A stretch of 12,305 bases of DNA from CAYJPK01 sp964372035 (GCA_964372035.1 CAYJPK010000064.1:1-12305); one strand, 5' to 3'. Shown: positions 1 through 7,255, counted from the stretch's first letter. Made by a program: numbers and translations. The notes: generated from the letters alone by a model not told the origin.

Positions 1-96
1 CTATTAATTTTTTTTATTACTACATGTTAACATGTTTTTCATCATCGACTAATTACAGTTTCTATGACAAGGCTAAATTGTCAAAAAACTCCAAAA
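1..96. other. Short non-coding tail downstream of copA
   Basis: AT-rich stretch after the copA stop codon. It holds a perfect 14-bp palindrome, ACATGTTAACATGT (22-35), and a 6-bp inverted repeat TGACAA/TTGTCA (65-83). Neither is followed by a convincing T-tract in the direction of copA transcription, so no intrinsic terminator for copA can be named. No gene is supported here. Confidence 0.5.
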
Positions 97-2556
97 TTAT
101 TTAAAATTGCGTAGCCTTAAGGCATTTGTTAAAACACATACACTTGATAAACTCATCGCAAGCGCCGCAAACATTGGATTCAGTAGCGGTCCACCAAAAA
201 CATACAAGACGCCAGATGCAAGTGGTATACCAGCAATATTATAAGCAAAAGCCCAAAATAAATTTTGCTTAATGGTTTTTATTGTACTTTTTGAAAGTCT
301 AATTGCTGTTACAACGTCCTTTAAATCACTACGCATAAGAACAATATCAGCGCTCTCCATAGCAACATCAGTTCCACTGCCTATAGCAATTCCAATATCA
401 GATTGCACAAGAGCTGGCGCATCATTTATTCCATCACCGACCATGGCAACTGTTCCATATTCTTCTTGCAAGCGTTTTATTTCATTAGATTTATCCTGTG
501 GCAATACTTCAGCCATAAGTCTATCAATTCCAACTTGAGACGCTATTGCTTTTGCAGTATTCAAATTATCACCAGTAATCATGACTGTGACTATGTTCAT
601 CTCTTTTAAGCTTTCAATAGCTTTTTGGCTATTTTCTTTTAAAGTGTCAGCAACGGCAATTAAAGCACAAGGCACATCATTAATTGCAACGTACATAAGG
701 GTTTTGCCCATTTCACTAAGTTCTTTAAATTTTTCATCAAAAATATCAACTTCGACATTTTCACTTTGCATAAATTTATAATTGCCAATTTTTAAATTCT
801 TATCATTTACACTAGCTTTTATGCCATAACCAACTAAATTTTCAAAATTTTCAACAGGATATAACTCCAAACTTTGAGCATTTGCGGCATCTACAATCGC
901 TTTAGCTATAGGGTGTTCACTTGCTTTTTCAGCAGAGGCAACTAACTGTAATACTTCATTTTTATCAAAATTTTCTTGACATAGAATATCTGTTAAAGCT
1001 GGTTTGCCTTTTGTTATTGTTCCTGTTTTATCAAAAACAATAGCTTTAATTTTATGTGTATTTTCAAGGGCTTCCCCACTTTTAATTAAAATTCCTTTTT
1101 GAGCTCCCATGCCTGTTCCAACCATAATTGCAGTTGGTGTTGCAAGACCAAGTGCACAAGGACAAGCAATTACAAGCACAGATACAAAAATCGTAAGGCT
1201 AAAAGATAAAGATTCACCACCTAAAAACCATGCTAAAAAAGCCAAAATAGCAATGCCAAAAACAATAGGTACAAAATAGCCTGAAACAATATCAGCAAGC
1301 TTTGCAATTGGTGCTTTATCGGCTTGAGCCTGTTCAACTAATTTAATAATTTGCGACAAAGCTGTATCTTTACCTATTTTTGTAGCTGTAAATTGCAATA
1401 GCCCGTTTTTATTGATAGTTGCACCATAAACATTATCCCCAAGCTTCTTATCAACTGGCAAACTCTCACCACTTAACATAGACTCATCAACACTACTAAA
1501 ACCAGAAGATACAACACCATCAACAGGAATTTTTTCACCAGGCTTTACAATAACTATATCACCAACTTCAACATCTTCAATTTTTACTTCCTGCTCAATA
1601 CCATCTCTTAAAATAATTGAGGTTTTTGGTGCTAATCCCATTAATCTTTTAATAGCTTCACTTGTTTTACCCTTTGAAATTGCCTCCATATATTTACCTA
1701 ATAATATAAGGGTAATAATTACAGTTGCAGTTTCATAGTATAAATTATGACTTGCGTTTAAATCACCTTTTAAAATTAAATAACTTGAATATAAGCTATA
1801 TAAAAACGCAGCAGATGTACCAGTTGCAATTAAGCTATCCATGTTAGGCGCACGATTAAAAAGAGCCTTAAATCCAATATGGTAAAATTTATATCCACAA
1901 ATAAAGACAGGTAAAGTTAATAAAAGTTGTATAAGAGCAAAATTTAAGGGATTTAAGCTTGGACTTATTAGGCTTGGAAGAGGAAAAAGCACTGGGCTTA
2001 GCATATACCCCATAGAAATATATAAAAGTGGAACAGTAAAAACACATGAAATAATTAATTTAATCTTCATAATTTTTATTTCATGCTCTTTCTGTTCCTT
2101 ATCAAAATCAATATTTATTTCTTCTTGATATGAAAATCCTGTTTTTTCAATTTCTGACTTAACATTTGAGCTAATCTTAGCTTGGCTAAAATTTTTACTA
2201 TCAATTTCATAGCTTAAAGTTTCAGTGGCAAAATTTACATTAGAAGAAGTTACTCCATCAAGCTTTGCAATATTTTTTTCTAAAGTTGCGGCGCACGCAG
2301 CACATGCCATACCATTTATTTTTAGTTTTTTAATATTGTCACTTTCTTCTTTTATTGCAGAAAACCCTGTTTTTTCAACAGCTTCAATTATACTTTTTTC
2401 TTCAATCAAATTTTCATCAAAACTCAGTGACATTTTTTCTGTTGCAAGATTTACGCTTACAGAATTAATACCTTTAAGATTAGTAATGTTTTTTTCTAAA
2501 GCGGCGGCACAAGCGGCGCAAGCCATGCCATTTATTTTATAAATTTGTGAGTTCAT
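97..2556 (-). CDS. copA: Copper-exporting P1B-type ATPase (CopA), two N-terminal metal-binding domains
   Basis: Inner-membrane pump that uses ATP to move Cu(I) out of the cytoplasm. The 819-residue product has the full family layout. Two heavy-metal-associated domains carry GMACAAC at residues 10-16 and 82-88. Next come membrane helices from about 165 to 285, the actuator loop with SGE (362-364), the CPC metal site (465-467), the phosphorylation motif DKTGT (D509), the SEHP nucleotide motif (546-549), TGDN (661-664) and GDGIND (707-712). The last helices carry the Cu(I) ligands YN (772-773) and MxxSS (801-805). This CPC, YN, MxxSS set is that of Cu(I) exporters rather than Zn/Cd pumps. The length is normal for a two-domain CopA. 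AAGGA lies about 9 nt before the ATG. The gene follows the Crp/Fnr regulator at 55 bp without a visible terminator, so read-through from that promoter is likely. No CsoR, CueR or CopZ gene is in the window. Confidence 0.95.
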   Translation of the reverse strand: MNSQIYKINGMACAACAAALEKNITNLKGINSVSVNLATEKMSLSFDENLIEEKSIIEAVEKTGFSAIKEESDNIKKLKINGMACAACAATLEKNIAKLDGVTSSNVNFATETLSYEIDSKNFSQAKISSNVKSEIEKTGFSYQEEINIDFDKEQKEHEIKIMKIKLIISCVFTVPLLYISMGYMLSPVLFPLPSLISPSLNPLNFALIQLLLTLPVFICGYKFYHIGFKALFNRAPNMDSLIATGTSAAFLYSLYSSYLILKGDLNASHNLYYETATVIITLILLGKYMEAISKGKTSEAIKRLMGLAPKTSIILRDGIEQEVKIEDVEVGDIVIVKPGEKIPVDGVVSSGFSSVDESMLSGESLPVDKKLGDNVYGATINKNGLLQFTATKIGKDTALSQIIKLVEQAQADKAPIAKLADIVSGYFVPIVFGIAILAFLAWFLGGESLSFSLTIFVSVLVIACPCALGLATPTAIMVGTGMGAQKGILIKSGEALENTHKIKAIVFDKTGTITKGKPALTDILCQENFDKNEVLQLVASAEKASEHPIAKAIVDAANAQSLELYPVENFENLVGYGIKASVNDKNLKIGNYKFMQSENVEVDIFDEKFKELSEMGKTLMYVAINDVPCALIAVADTLKENSQKAIESLKEMNIVTVMITGDNLNTAKAIASQVGIDRLMAEVLPQDKSNEIKRLQEEYGTVAMVGDGINDAPALVQSDIGIAIGSGTDVAMESADIVLMRSDLKDVVTAIRLSKSTIKTIKQNLFWAFAYNIAGIPLASGVLYVFGGPLLNPMFAALAMSLSSVCVLTNALRLRNFK

Positions 2557-2611
2557 ATTTTATTTTCCTTTAAAAACAATTTTAATGCTTTTTTATAACT
2601 TCTGCAATTAT

Positions 2612-3268
2612 TTAATATAACACTTTAAATTTATTTTTATCATAATCAATTAAACCCTCTTTTTTCATCTTGCTAAGTTCATTTGACATTGCACTTCTAT
2701 CAACACATAAATAACGAGCCATTTCTTCACGATTGAATGAAAGTTCAAAATCCCTACTCTTGCCACGCTGACTATCTAAAAAACATATCAGCTTCTCACG
2801 AGTAGAACGCTTAGACAAAACATTATTTTTCTGACTCAAGCTTAAATTTTTATGTGCAAGCAGTGACAGCATGTTTTCTACTAATTTAGCATGGAACACA
2901 CAAGTTGAGTTACAAAGCGTTATGACTTTACGGTAGTCTAAAAACAATATTTTACAATCCTCAGCAGCTTCAACAGTCACTGGGCTCAGCAAAATTCCAG
3001 CACAAACTAAGGTTTCAGCAAAAATTTCTGAACTACCAAGTTTCGCAATTATGCTACTATTTCCGCTTATATCTTCACTTATTATAGCAACACTTCCACT
3101 TAATACTATGCCTGTTGAACTTACATTTTCACCAGCTAGTAAAATTATTTCATTTTTTTTATAAGCTCGTATATCAGCTCCTATACAATCAAACATTTTT
3201 ATAAAATCTGTGTATGCAATCCCATTAAACATAATATTGTGCTTAGCTACTTCATATAATTTTTCCAT
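2612..3268 (-). CDS. Crp/Fnr-family transcriptional regulator
   Basis: DNA-binding regulator with an N-terminal cyclic-nucleotide-type beta-barrel (about residues 20-110), a long dimer helix and a C-terminal winged helix-turn-helix ending in the REEMARYLCVDRSAMSNEL stretch. The recognition helix lacks the RExxGR pattern of Crp and the ExxSR pattern of Fnr, so its target should differ from both classic sites. Cysteines occur but not in the N-terminal arrangement that binds the Fnr iron-sulfur cluster; the effector is unknown. An ATG at 3280 has no Shine-Dalgarno sequence. The ATG at 3268, four codons in, follows GGAG at a normal distance, so I start there (218 residues instead of 222). It is divergent from an iron-sulfur protein gene and upstream of copA on the same strand. 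HcpR-like regulators of nitrosative stress share this neighbourhood type, but that assignment is only a guess. Confidence 0.9.
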   Translation of the reverse strand: MEKLYEVAKHNIMFNGIAYTDFIKMFDCIGADIRAYKKNEIILLAGENVSSTGIVLSGSVAIISEDISGNSSIIAKLGSSEIFAETLVCAGILLSPVTVEAAEDCKILFLDYRKVITLCNSTCVFHAKLVENMLSLLAHKNLSLSQKNNVLSKRSTREKLICFLDSQRGKSRDFELSFNREEMARYLCVDRSAMSNELSKMKKEGLIDYDKNKFKVLY

Positions 3269-3280
3269 TTTACACTCCAT

Positions 3281-3294
3281 GTTGTAAAAACAAC
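3281..3294. promoter_or_regulatory. Candidate operator: perfect palindrome GTTGT-N4-ACAAC
   Basis: The 14-bp sequence GTTGTAAAAACAAC has 5-bp perfect arms around four A's. This is the same 5-4-5 geometry as the Fnr box (TTGAT-N4-ATCAA) but with different half-sites, which fits the non-Fnr recognition helix of the neighbouring regulator. It lies between the likely regulator promoter and its start codon, a position expected to repress. Autoregulation is inference. Confidence 0.5.
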
Positions 3295-3312
3295 AGCAAC
3301 TATATGCTTCAT

Positions 3313-3340
3313 ATAGTATCTATCTTTTACAAAATAACAA
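3313..3340 (-). promoter_or_regulatory. Candidate promoter of the Crp/Fnr regulator gene
   Basis: On the minus strand, TTGTTA (3340-3335) and TACTAT (3318-3313) are separated by 16 bp, a fair sigma-70-type pair. Transcription would start just upstream of the GTTGT-N4-ACAAC palindrome. The region is AT-rich, so chance matches are common. Confidence 0.35.
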
Positions 3341-3489
3341 GCCGAAACTTCGCATGTTTATTAGATAAGTTAAATTTTTTTCATTTTTTTTTGATTTAAC
3401 CCTTTTCAAGTTTAAATTTGTGCTTATATTAAATCTAAGACAACTGATTGAATTTAATATTTGAATTGGCTTAAGTTTATGAGGTAAAG

Positions 3490-4152
3490 ATGTCCAAAAA
3501 AACTATTAAAATCGATGAAAGTTTATGTATGGGTTGTAGCCTATGTGTTGATGCATGTTTAGAAAGTGCAATCCAGTTGGTTGATGGTAAAGCTAAGTTA
3601 GTTGACGAAAATCATTGTGATGGTCTTGGGCGTTGCTTGCCACAATGTCCTGTTCAGGCAATTAAATTAATTTCTGTAGATGGTACTGAAGAAGATTTAA
3701 GCGTTAGCAAATATGAACAAACTGTTGAAAGTGAAGCTTATTTTAACGAACTTCTTAAAGCTGGGCATATTCAACAATTTACTAATACAAAAAAGCAATG
3801 GCCGTTGCAAATTCAACTTGTGCCAGCACATGCGCCGTATTTTAATAATACTGAATTATTAGTTGCCGCTGATTGTACTGGGTTTGCATGTAGCAATTTC
3901 TCTAAAGAATATATGACGGGAAAAACTACAATTATAGCCTGCCCAAAACTTGATTCGTTTGATTATGCAAATAAATTAACTGAAATTTTTACAAAAAATG
4001 ATATTAAAAGTATAACTGTAGCTAGAATGGAAGTTCCATGTTGCACAAAAATTGTAAACTATGTAGTTCAAGCAATTAAGAATAGCAATAAAAATATACC
4101 AATGAATATTCTTACTGTTTCAATTGATGGTAATGTAAATTCATTTTTATAA
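3490..4152 (+). CDS. Ferredoxin-like 4Fe-4S protein with Cys-rich C-terminal domain
   Basis: Cytoplasmic iron-sulfur protein of 220 residues, likely an electron carrier or redox partner; the partner is unknown. The N-terminal ferredoxin fold has a complete CxxCxxCxxxC motif (C13, C16, C19, C23). The second motif reads CDGLGRCLPQCP (C43, C49, C53), with Leu46 where the second cysteine would be, so the second cluster may be 3Fe-4S or altered. The C-terminal domain (about 105-220) adds cysteines at 129, 134, 151, 184 and 185, including the MEVPCC motif. I recognise this architecture as a family common in anaerobes and often next to Crp/Fnr regulators or hybrid-cluster protein genes; no hcp gene is present here. 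GAGG lies 5 nt before the ATG. It is divergent from the regulator, its likely controller, across a 209-221 bp region. No intrinsic terminator with a T-tract follows on the plus strand. Confidence 0.9.
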   Translation: MSKKTIKIDESLCMGCSLCVDACLESAIQLVDGKAKLVDENHCDGLGRCLPQCPVQAIKLISVDGTEEDLSVSKYEQTVESEAYFNELLKAGHIQQFTNTKKQWPLQIQLVPAHAPYFNNTELLVAADCTGFACSNFSKEYMTGKTTIIACPKLDSFDYANKLTEIFTKNDIKSITVARMEVPCCTKIVNYVVQAIKNSNKNIPMNILTVSIDGNVNSFL

Positions 4153-4216
4153 TATATTTCATACACAAACTCCTTAAAAAGTGTGAACAAAAAACTATTA
4201 CAAACCCCAAAAAACG

Positions 4217-4243
4217 GCGGAAAAAGTCACCTGACTTTTCCGC
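4217..4243 (-). terminator. Strong hairpin, possible minus-strand terminator
   Basis: GCGGAAAAAGTCA and TGACTTTTCCGC form a 12-bp stem with one bulged A and a CC loop. On the minus strand it is followed by CG and then six T's (4214-4209 region), as in an intrinsic terminator. On the plus strand, the direction of the ferredoxin gene, there is no T-tract. It may stop transcripts entering from the right or belong to the palindrome cluster beside it. Confidence 0.45.
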
Positions 4244-4256
4244 TACTCTCATTTTA

Positions 4257-4315
4257 ATAATAGCTTTGGCGATGCTTCGCATGCACAAAGGTGGCTTAAC
4301 CACTTTTGTTATTAT
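4257..4315. repeat. Multi-hairpin dyad region
   Basis: An outer stem ATAATA/TATTAT (4257-4262 with 4310-4315) encloses two smaller hairpins: GCGA-TGCT-TCGC (4269-4280) and CAAAGGTGG-CTTAA-CCACTTTTG (4286-4308, nine pairs with one G-U if transcribed from the plus strand). This gives a branched, three-way arrangement. Function is unknown. Confidence 0.4.
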
Positions 4316-4340
4316 AGTAATTTCAATAGATATGGATTTT

Positions 4341-4382
4341 GCAGTGATATTAATTTCAGATGAAATTAATATCATTGACTGC
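4341..4382. repeat. Near-perfect palindrome with 13-bp arms
   Basis: GATATTAATTTCA (4346-4358) and TGAAATTAATATC (4361-4373) are perfect inverted copies separated by only two bases. Outside them GCAGT (4341-4345) and ACTGC (4378-4382) can pair as well. No T-tract follows on either strand, so it is not an intrinsic terminator. The tight spacing suits a cruciform or a protein-binding dyad as well as an RNA hairpin. Confidence 0.6.
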
Positions 4383-4410
4383 GCTAGCAGGCAATCACTG
4401 CGAAAGCATA

Positions 4411-4429
4411 AGTGCAATTTTATTGCACT
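4411..4429. repeat. Perfect 8-bp inverted repeat AGTGCAAT/ATTGCACT
   Basis: AGTGCAAT (4411-4418) and ATTGCACT (4422-4429) are separated by TTT. It is part of the same cluster of dyads and has no terminator-like T-tract after it. Confidence 0.55.
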
Positions 4430-4530
4430 GTTAAGTGCTGGAGCAAGTGTGACTTTGCTTAGCTTGATGGTAGTGATGTCAACTTAAAATACTATAGTTG
4501 ATGCAATATTTTAAAACCGCAAATGTTTAG

Positions 4531-4683
4531 TTTTTTGGCAATTTGCTCAAGCTTTTCAGATTTTTTCTTTGTATAAGGCAAATTTTATTTTGCTGCGTAA
4601 GCGTACTCAAGTACGTGCGCAAAGCAACATAAAATTTAACGCCATACAAAGGAAAAAGATAAAGCGAGTAAATTGACAAAATA
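4531..4683. repeat. Long imperfect palindrome (about 150 bp), repeat-element candidate
   Basis: The two halves (4531-4606 and 4611-4683) are imperfect inverted copies around a TCAA centre. Matching blocks, from inside out, are CGTAC/GTACG, TGCG/CGCA, AAATTTTA/TAAAATTT, CTTTGTAT/ATACAAAG, TTTTT/AAAAA, CTC/GAG with AATTT context, and CAATTT/AAATTG. Roughly 50-55 pairs form, interrupted by small bulges and mismatches. No open frame of note is present. It resembles a palindromic intergenic repeat or a miniature element without transposase; I cannot see a clear target-site duplication. Confidence 0.6.
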
Positions 4684-4700
4684 TTAAAACAAAACAAAAC

Positions 4701-4735
4701 AAAAAAAAAGCACCAAAGTAAAAAACTCTGATGCT
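4701..4735 (-). terminator. Intrinsic terminator of the histidine kinase gene
   Basis: On the minus strand AGCATCAGAGT and ACTTTGGTGCT form an 11-bp stem (two G-U pairs) with a TTTTT loop, followed directly by nine T's. It starts 23 bp after the kinase stop codon. Its 3' arm and T-tract are nearly identical to those of the leu operon terminator at 7256-7288. Confidence 0.9.
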
Positions 4736-4757
4736 TCTAAAAAATTGTATCTATAAA

Positions 4758-7094
4758 TTAATCAGGACCGTGCAACCAATGGTATAGCACTAGCATCAAG
4801 TTATGCGGATCAATTGGCTTAGTTAAGTAATCATTTAAACCTATGCTAATTCCACGTTCTTTATCCTCTTTCATAGCATTTGCTGTAACTGCAATAATCG
4901 GTAATTTTTCTATTGTATGATTTTGTCTAATTATTTCAGTAGCTTTCAATCCGTCCATAACTGGCATCTGCATATCCATAAGGATTAAATCAAATTCTTG
5001 TTTTTCAACCATATCAACAGCAATTTGCCCATTATCAGCAATTGCAATCTCAGCATTAGTTTTTGCAAGAAGTTCTTCCATTATCAGCTGGTTTATCATA
5101 TTATCTTCAACAATTAGAATTCTTTTACCTGTTAAATCCACACTAAATGAGCCATCTTCTTCTGACTTAGTAATTGCAGATTCTTTAGCAGGAGTCAAAA
5201 ACACAACTATAGTAAAGCTTGTTCCTTTATTAGCTTCACTATCAACAAGCAACACACCATTCATCATCTGCACAATATGCTTACTAATTGTTAAGCCTAA
5301 TCCAGTTCCGCCAAAACGACGAGTTATTGAATTATCAGCTTGTGAAAAAGGTTTAAATAATAGTTCTTCTTGCTCTTTTGTAAAGCCAATACCTGTATCA
5401 GTAACTTTTATACAAACAGGAACACTACCTTCTGGACATTCAAGGTTTTTTGCAACCTCGCTACCTTCAAAGCATCTAATACTAATGCTTCCCTTTTCAG
5501 TAAACTTAATTGCATTACCAACAAAATTATTAAGAACTTGCATAAGACGAACAGGATCACCAATATAAAAAGTATTAAGTGAAGCATCAATTTCAAAGCT
5601 AAAATCAAGGTTTTTTGCTTTAGCACTATCTTGATATATCGTATAAATCTGATCTCTAATTTCATGCAAGTTAAAGTGAATTTCTTCAAGATCAAACATG
5701 CCAGCTTCAATCTTTGAAGTATCAAGAATGTTATTAATAATTCCTAATAAACTCTTGCCTGCAATTTCAATTTTTTCTATATAGTCTCTTTTTTTCGCAT
5801 TATCTTCCTTACTCTCTAAAAATAAATGAGCAAGACCAATTACAGCATTTAATGGTGTGCGAATTTCATGGCTCATATTGGCTAAAAACTCACTTTTCAT
5901 GCGGCTTGAATCATCAGCAGCCTTAACCATTAAGCGCATTGAAGCTACCATGTCATATAATGATTTATATAAAACACCAAGTTCATCACTGCGATTTAAC
6001 TGCTCTAAGGTTTTAATCTTATTGACTTCTTTGCTATCTTTAGCATGACCTATAAGCTTTAAGAATGGCCGTAAAACATAGCTTTTAAAAACACCTTCAC
6101 TTGATGAACCAAAATCTAAGTCTTTATCTAAAACGCCTTGTGCCACTTGTTCTGCGTACTGAACAGCTTTTAACAAACCATCTAGAATATTTTTTATATA
6201 TAAATAAATTATAGCCGCAAGAACAATCAAAATAACAATTGCTATTATTACAGCTCTATTGCGAATTTCAATACTCGGATTTTCAAGTTCACCAATATCA
6301 CGAACAGCAACAGCAATCCAGCCAGGGTTTTTTAGGTACTCATAACGTGCTATTTTTGCACTCCCCTCATCAATAAAAGAAAGTGTGTTGCCATCAAGGT
6401 TATTGAGGATTTCTTTTCCCCAGTCATAAGCGGCGAGAGTTTTTGAAAGAACTTTAGTTTCGTCTTTATGAATAAATACGGTTCCAGACTTATCTGCAAC
6501 AAAGAGGTATCCCTTGTCGCCTAATTCCATTCGCTCACTCATGGTATCAGTTAGGCGTGAAACATTGAAAACAACACCAATTATTTCTTCTGTCACAACA
6601 TCATGAACTGGTGATGCGACATTATATACTACATGTTCTTTGTATCTATATGGATTACCAATTGCAACTTTGCCAGCCATTGCCTCTTTAAAAAATGCTT
6701 CATTACTAAAATCTTTGCCTATAAAGTCATTAACAGTATGATCTAACACTATGCCTTTAGTGTTCAAAACACCAATCATTACATAGTAATAGGTGTTTGT
6801 CATATTGACAATTCGATCACGAACGTCTGGAGCGTTTTGTGCCCTTTGAAGTACTGTGCCAGCTAGGTAAGGTTGTAGAATACCAGTTTGAGCTAATGAA
6901 ATTGCATTTAAAATATTAAATTCAATGTCATGCTCAAGCTCTACCAAAGCATTGGCAGTAGCCATTTTTTGTAAGGATACGTTTGAATCTCTTAAAACCT
7001 CTATACTTTTATCATAAGTGTAAATAGTTGAAACAAATAATCCTGTCGAAACGACTAGAAGAACTGGTAATAAAATTTTAAACAAAAGCTTCAA
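4758..7094 (-). CDS. Membrane hybrid histidine kinase with Cache-type sensor and C-terminal receiver
   Basis: Sensor kinase of 778 residues. A first membrane helix (about 5-24) and a second (about 280-300) bracket an external domain of about 250 residues that looks like a double Cache domain, which usually binds small ligands such as amino or organic acids. After a HAMP-like linker (about 300-390) come HisKA with SHEIRTPLN (His409), the HATPase with the N box (N522/N523, N527), DTGIG (566-570) and GGTGLG (595-600), and a receiver with E663/D664, phospho-acceptor Asp707, Thr737 and Lys759. There is no HPt or output domain, so the phosphate must pass to a protein encoded elsewhere. The start is TTG, supported by AGGAG six bases upstream (7101-7105) and by the signal-anchor directly after it. 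It is a single-gene unit with its own terminator and a candidate promoter upstream. Ligand and target are unknown. Confidence 0.92.
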   Translation of the reverse strand: MKLLFKILLPVLLVVSTGLFVSTIYTYDKSIEVLRDSNVSLQKMATANALVELEHDIEFNILNAISLAQTGILQPYLAGTVLQRAQNAPDVRDRIVNMTNTYYYVMIGVLNTKGIVLDHTVNDFIGKDFSNEAFFKEAMAGKVAIGNPYRYKEHVVYNVASPVHDVVTEEIIGVVFNVSRLTDTMSERMELGDKGYLFVADKSGTVFIHKDETKVLSKTLAAYDWGKEILNNLDGNTLSFIDEGSAKIARYEYLKNPGWIAVAVRDIGELENPSIEIRNRAVIIAIVILIVLAAIIYLYIKNILDGLLKAVQYAEQVAQGVLDKDLDFGSSSEGVFKSYVLRPFLKLIGHAKDSKEVNKIKTLEQLNRSDELGVLYKSLYDMVASMRLMVKAADDSSRMKSEFLANMSHEIRTPLNAVIGLAHLFLESKEDNAKKRDYIEKIEIAGKSLLGIINNILDTSKIEAGMFDLEEIHFNLHEIRDQIYTIYQDSAKAKNLDFSFEIDASLNTFYIGDPVRLMQVLNNFVGNAIKFTEKGSISIRCFEGSEVAKNLECPEGSVPVCIKVTDTGIGFTKEQEELLFKPFSQADNSITRRFGGTGLGLTISKHIVQMMNGVLLVDSEANKGTSFTIVVFLTPAKESAITKSEEDGSFSVDLTGKRILIVEDNMINQLIMEELLAKTNAEIAIADNGQIAVDMVEKQEFDLILMDMQMPVMDGLKATEIIRQNHTIEKLPIIAVTANAMKEDKERGISIGLNDYLTKPIDPHNLMLVLYHWLHGPD

Positions 7095-7127
7095 AATAAA
7101 CTCCTATAGGCAGAATACTATTTTCAT

Positions 7128-7156
7128 AGTGTAATATAATTATCGTTGTTTTGCAA
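7128..7156 (-). promoter_or_regulatory. Candidate promoter of the histidine kinase gene
   Basis: On the minus strand, TTGCAA (7156-7151) and TACACT (7133-7128) are separated by 17 bp and sit about 35-60 bp before the TTG start. Each hexamer matches consensus at four of six positions. It lies downstream of the leu operon terminator, so the kinase needs its own promoter in this gap. Confidence 0.35.
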
Positions 7157-7255
7157 GCTTTTATAAGAATTTTGTTTTTTTAGGGACCAAACTATTTTTC
7201 GTTTATTGTAATCATATAATATTTCAGAGTTAAGCAAAAAAAGCTTCTACACTAC

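Larger units (their letters stand above)
4153..4757. other. 605-bp convergent intergenic region rich in inverted repeats, no convincing gene
   Basis: The region lies between the ends of the ferredoxin gene (plus) and the histidine kinase gene (minus). Open frames of about 70-100 codons cross it on both strands, but they lack Shine-Dalgarno sites, run through perfect palindromes and show no recognisable domain. It contains hairpins at 4217-4243, 4257-4315, 4341-4382 and 4411-4429, a long imperfect palindrome at about 4531-4683, and the kinase terminator at 4701-4735. The density of dyads suggests a non-coding repeat element or a structured RNA. Confidence 0.7.

Noticed and set aside
22..35. 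Perfect palindrome ACATGTTAACATGT after copA
   Set aside because: As a terminator it lacks a T-tract in the copA direction, and as an operator it has no promoter nearby; too short to interpret alone.
3391..3409. TTGA-N11-TCAA dyad upstream of the ferredoxin gene as an Fnr box
   Set aside because: The spacing does not fit Fnr (N4 between 5-base half-sites) or Crp sites, and the region is very AT-rich.
4112..4169. AAGGAG followed by ATG and 15 more codons on the minus strand
   Set aside because: The Shine-Dalgarno match is good, but the peptide is very short and lies antisense within the ferredoxin gene; probably chance.
4112..4417. A 101-codon frame on the minus strand overlapping the ferredoxin gene end
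   Set aside because: It begins at a TTG without a Shine-Dalgarno sequence, runs through several perfect palindromes and enters the 3' end of a well-supported gene on the other strand. No domain is recognisable.
4266..4487. A 73-codon hydrophobic frame on the plus strand
   Set aside because: No ribosome binding site, and the sequence is dictated by the inverted repeats it crosses.
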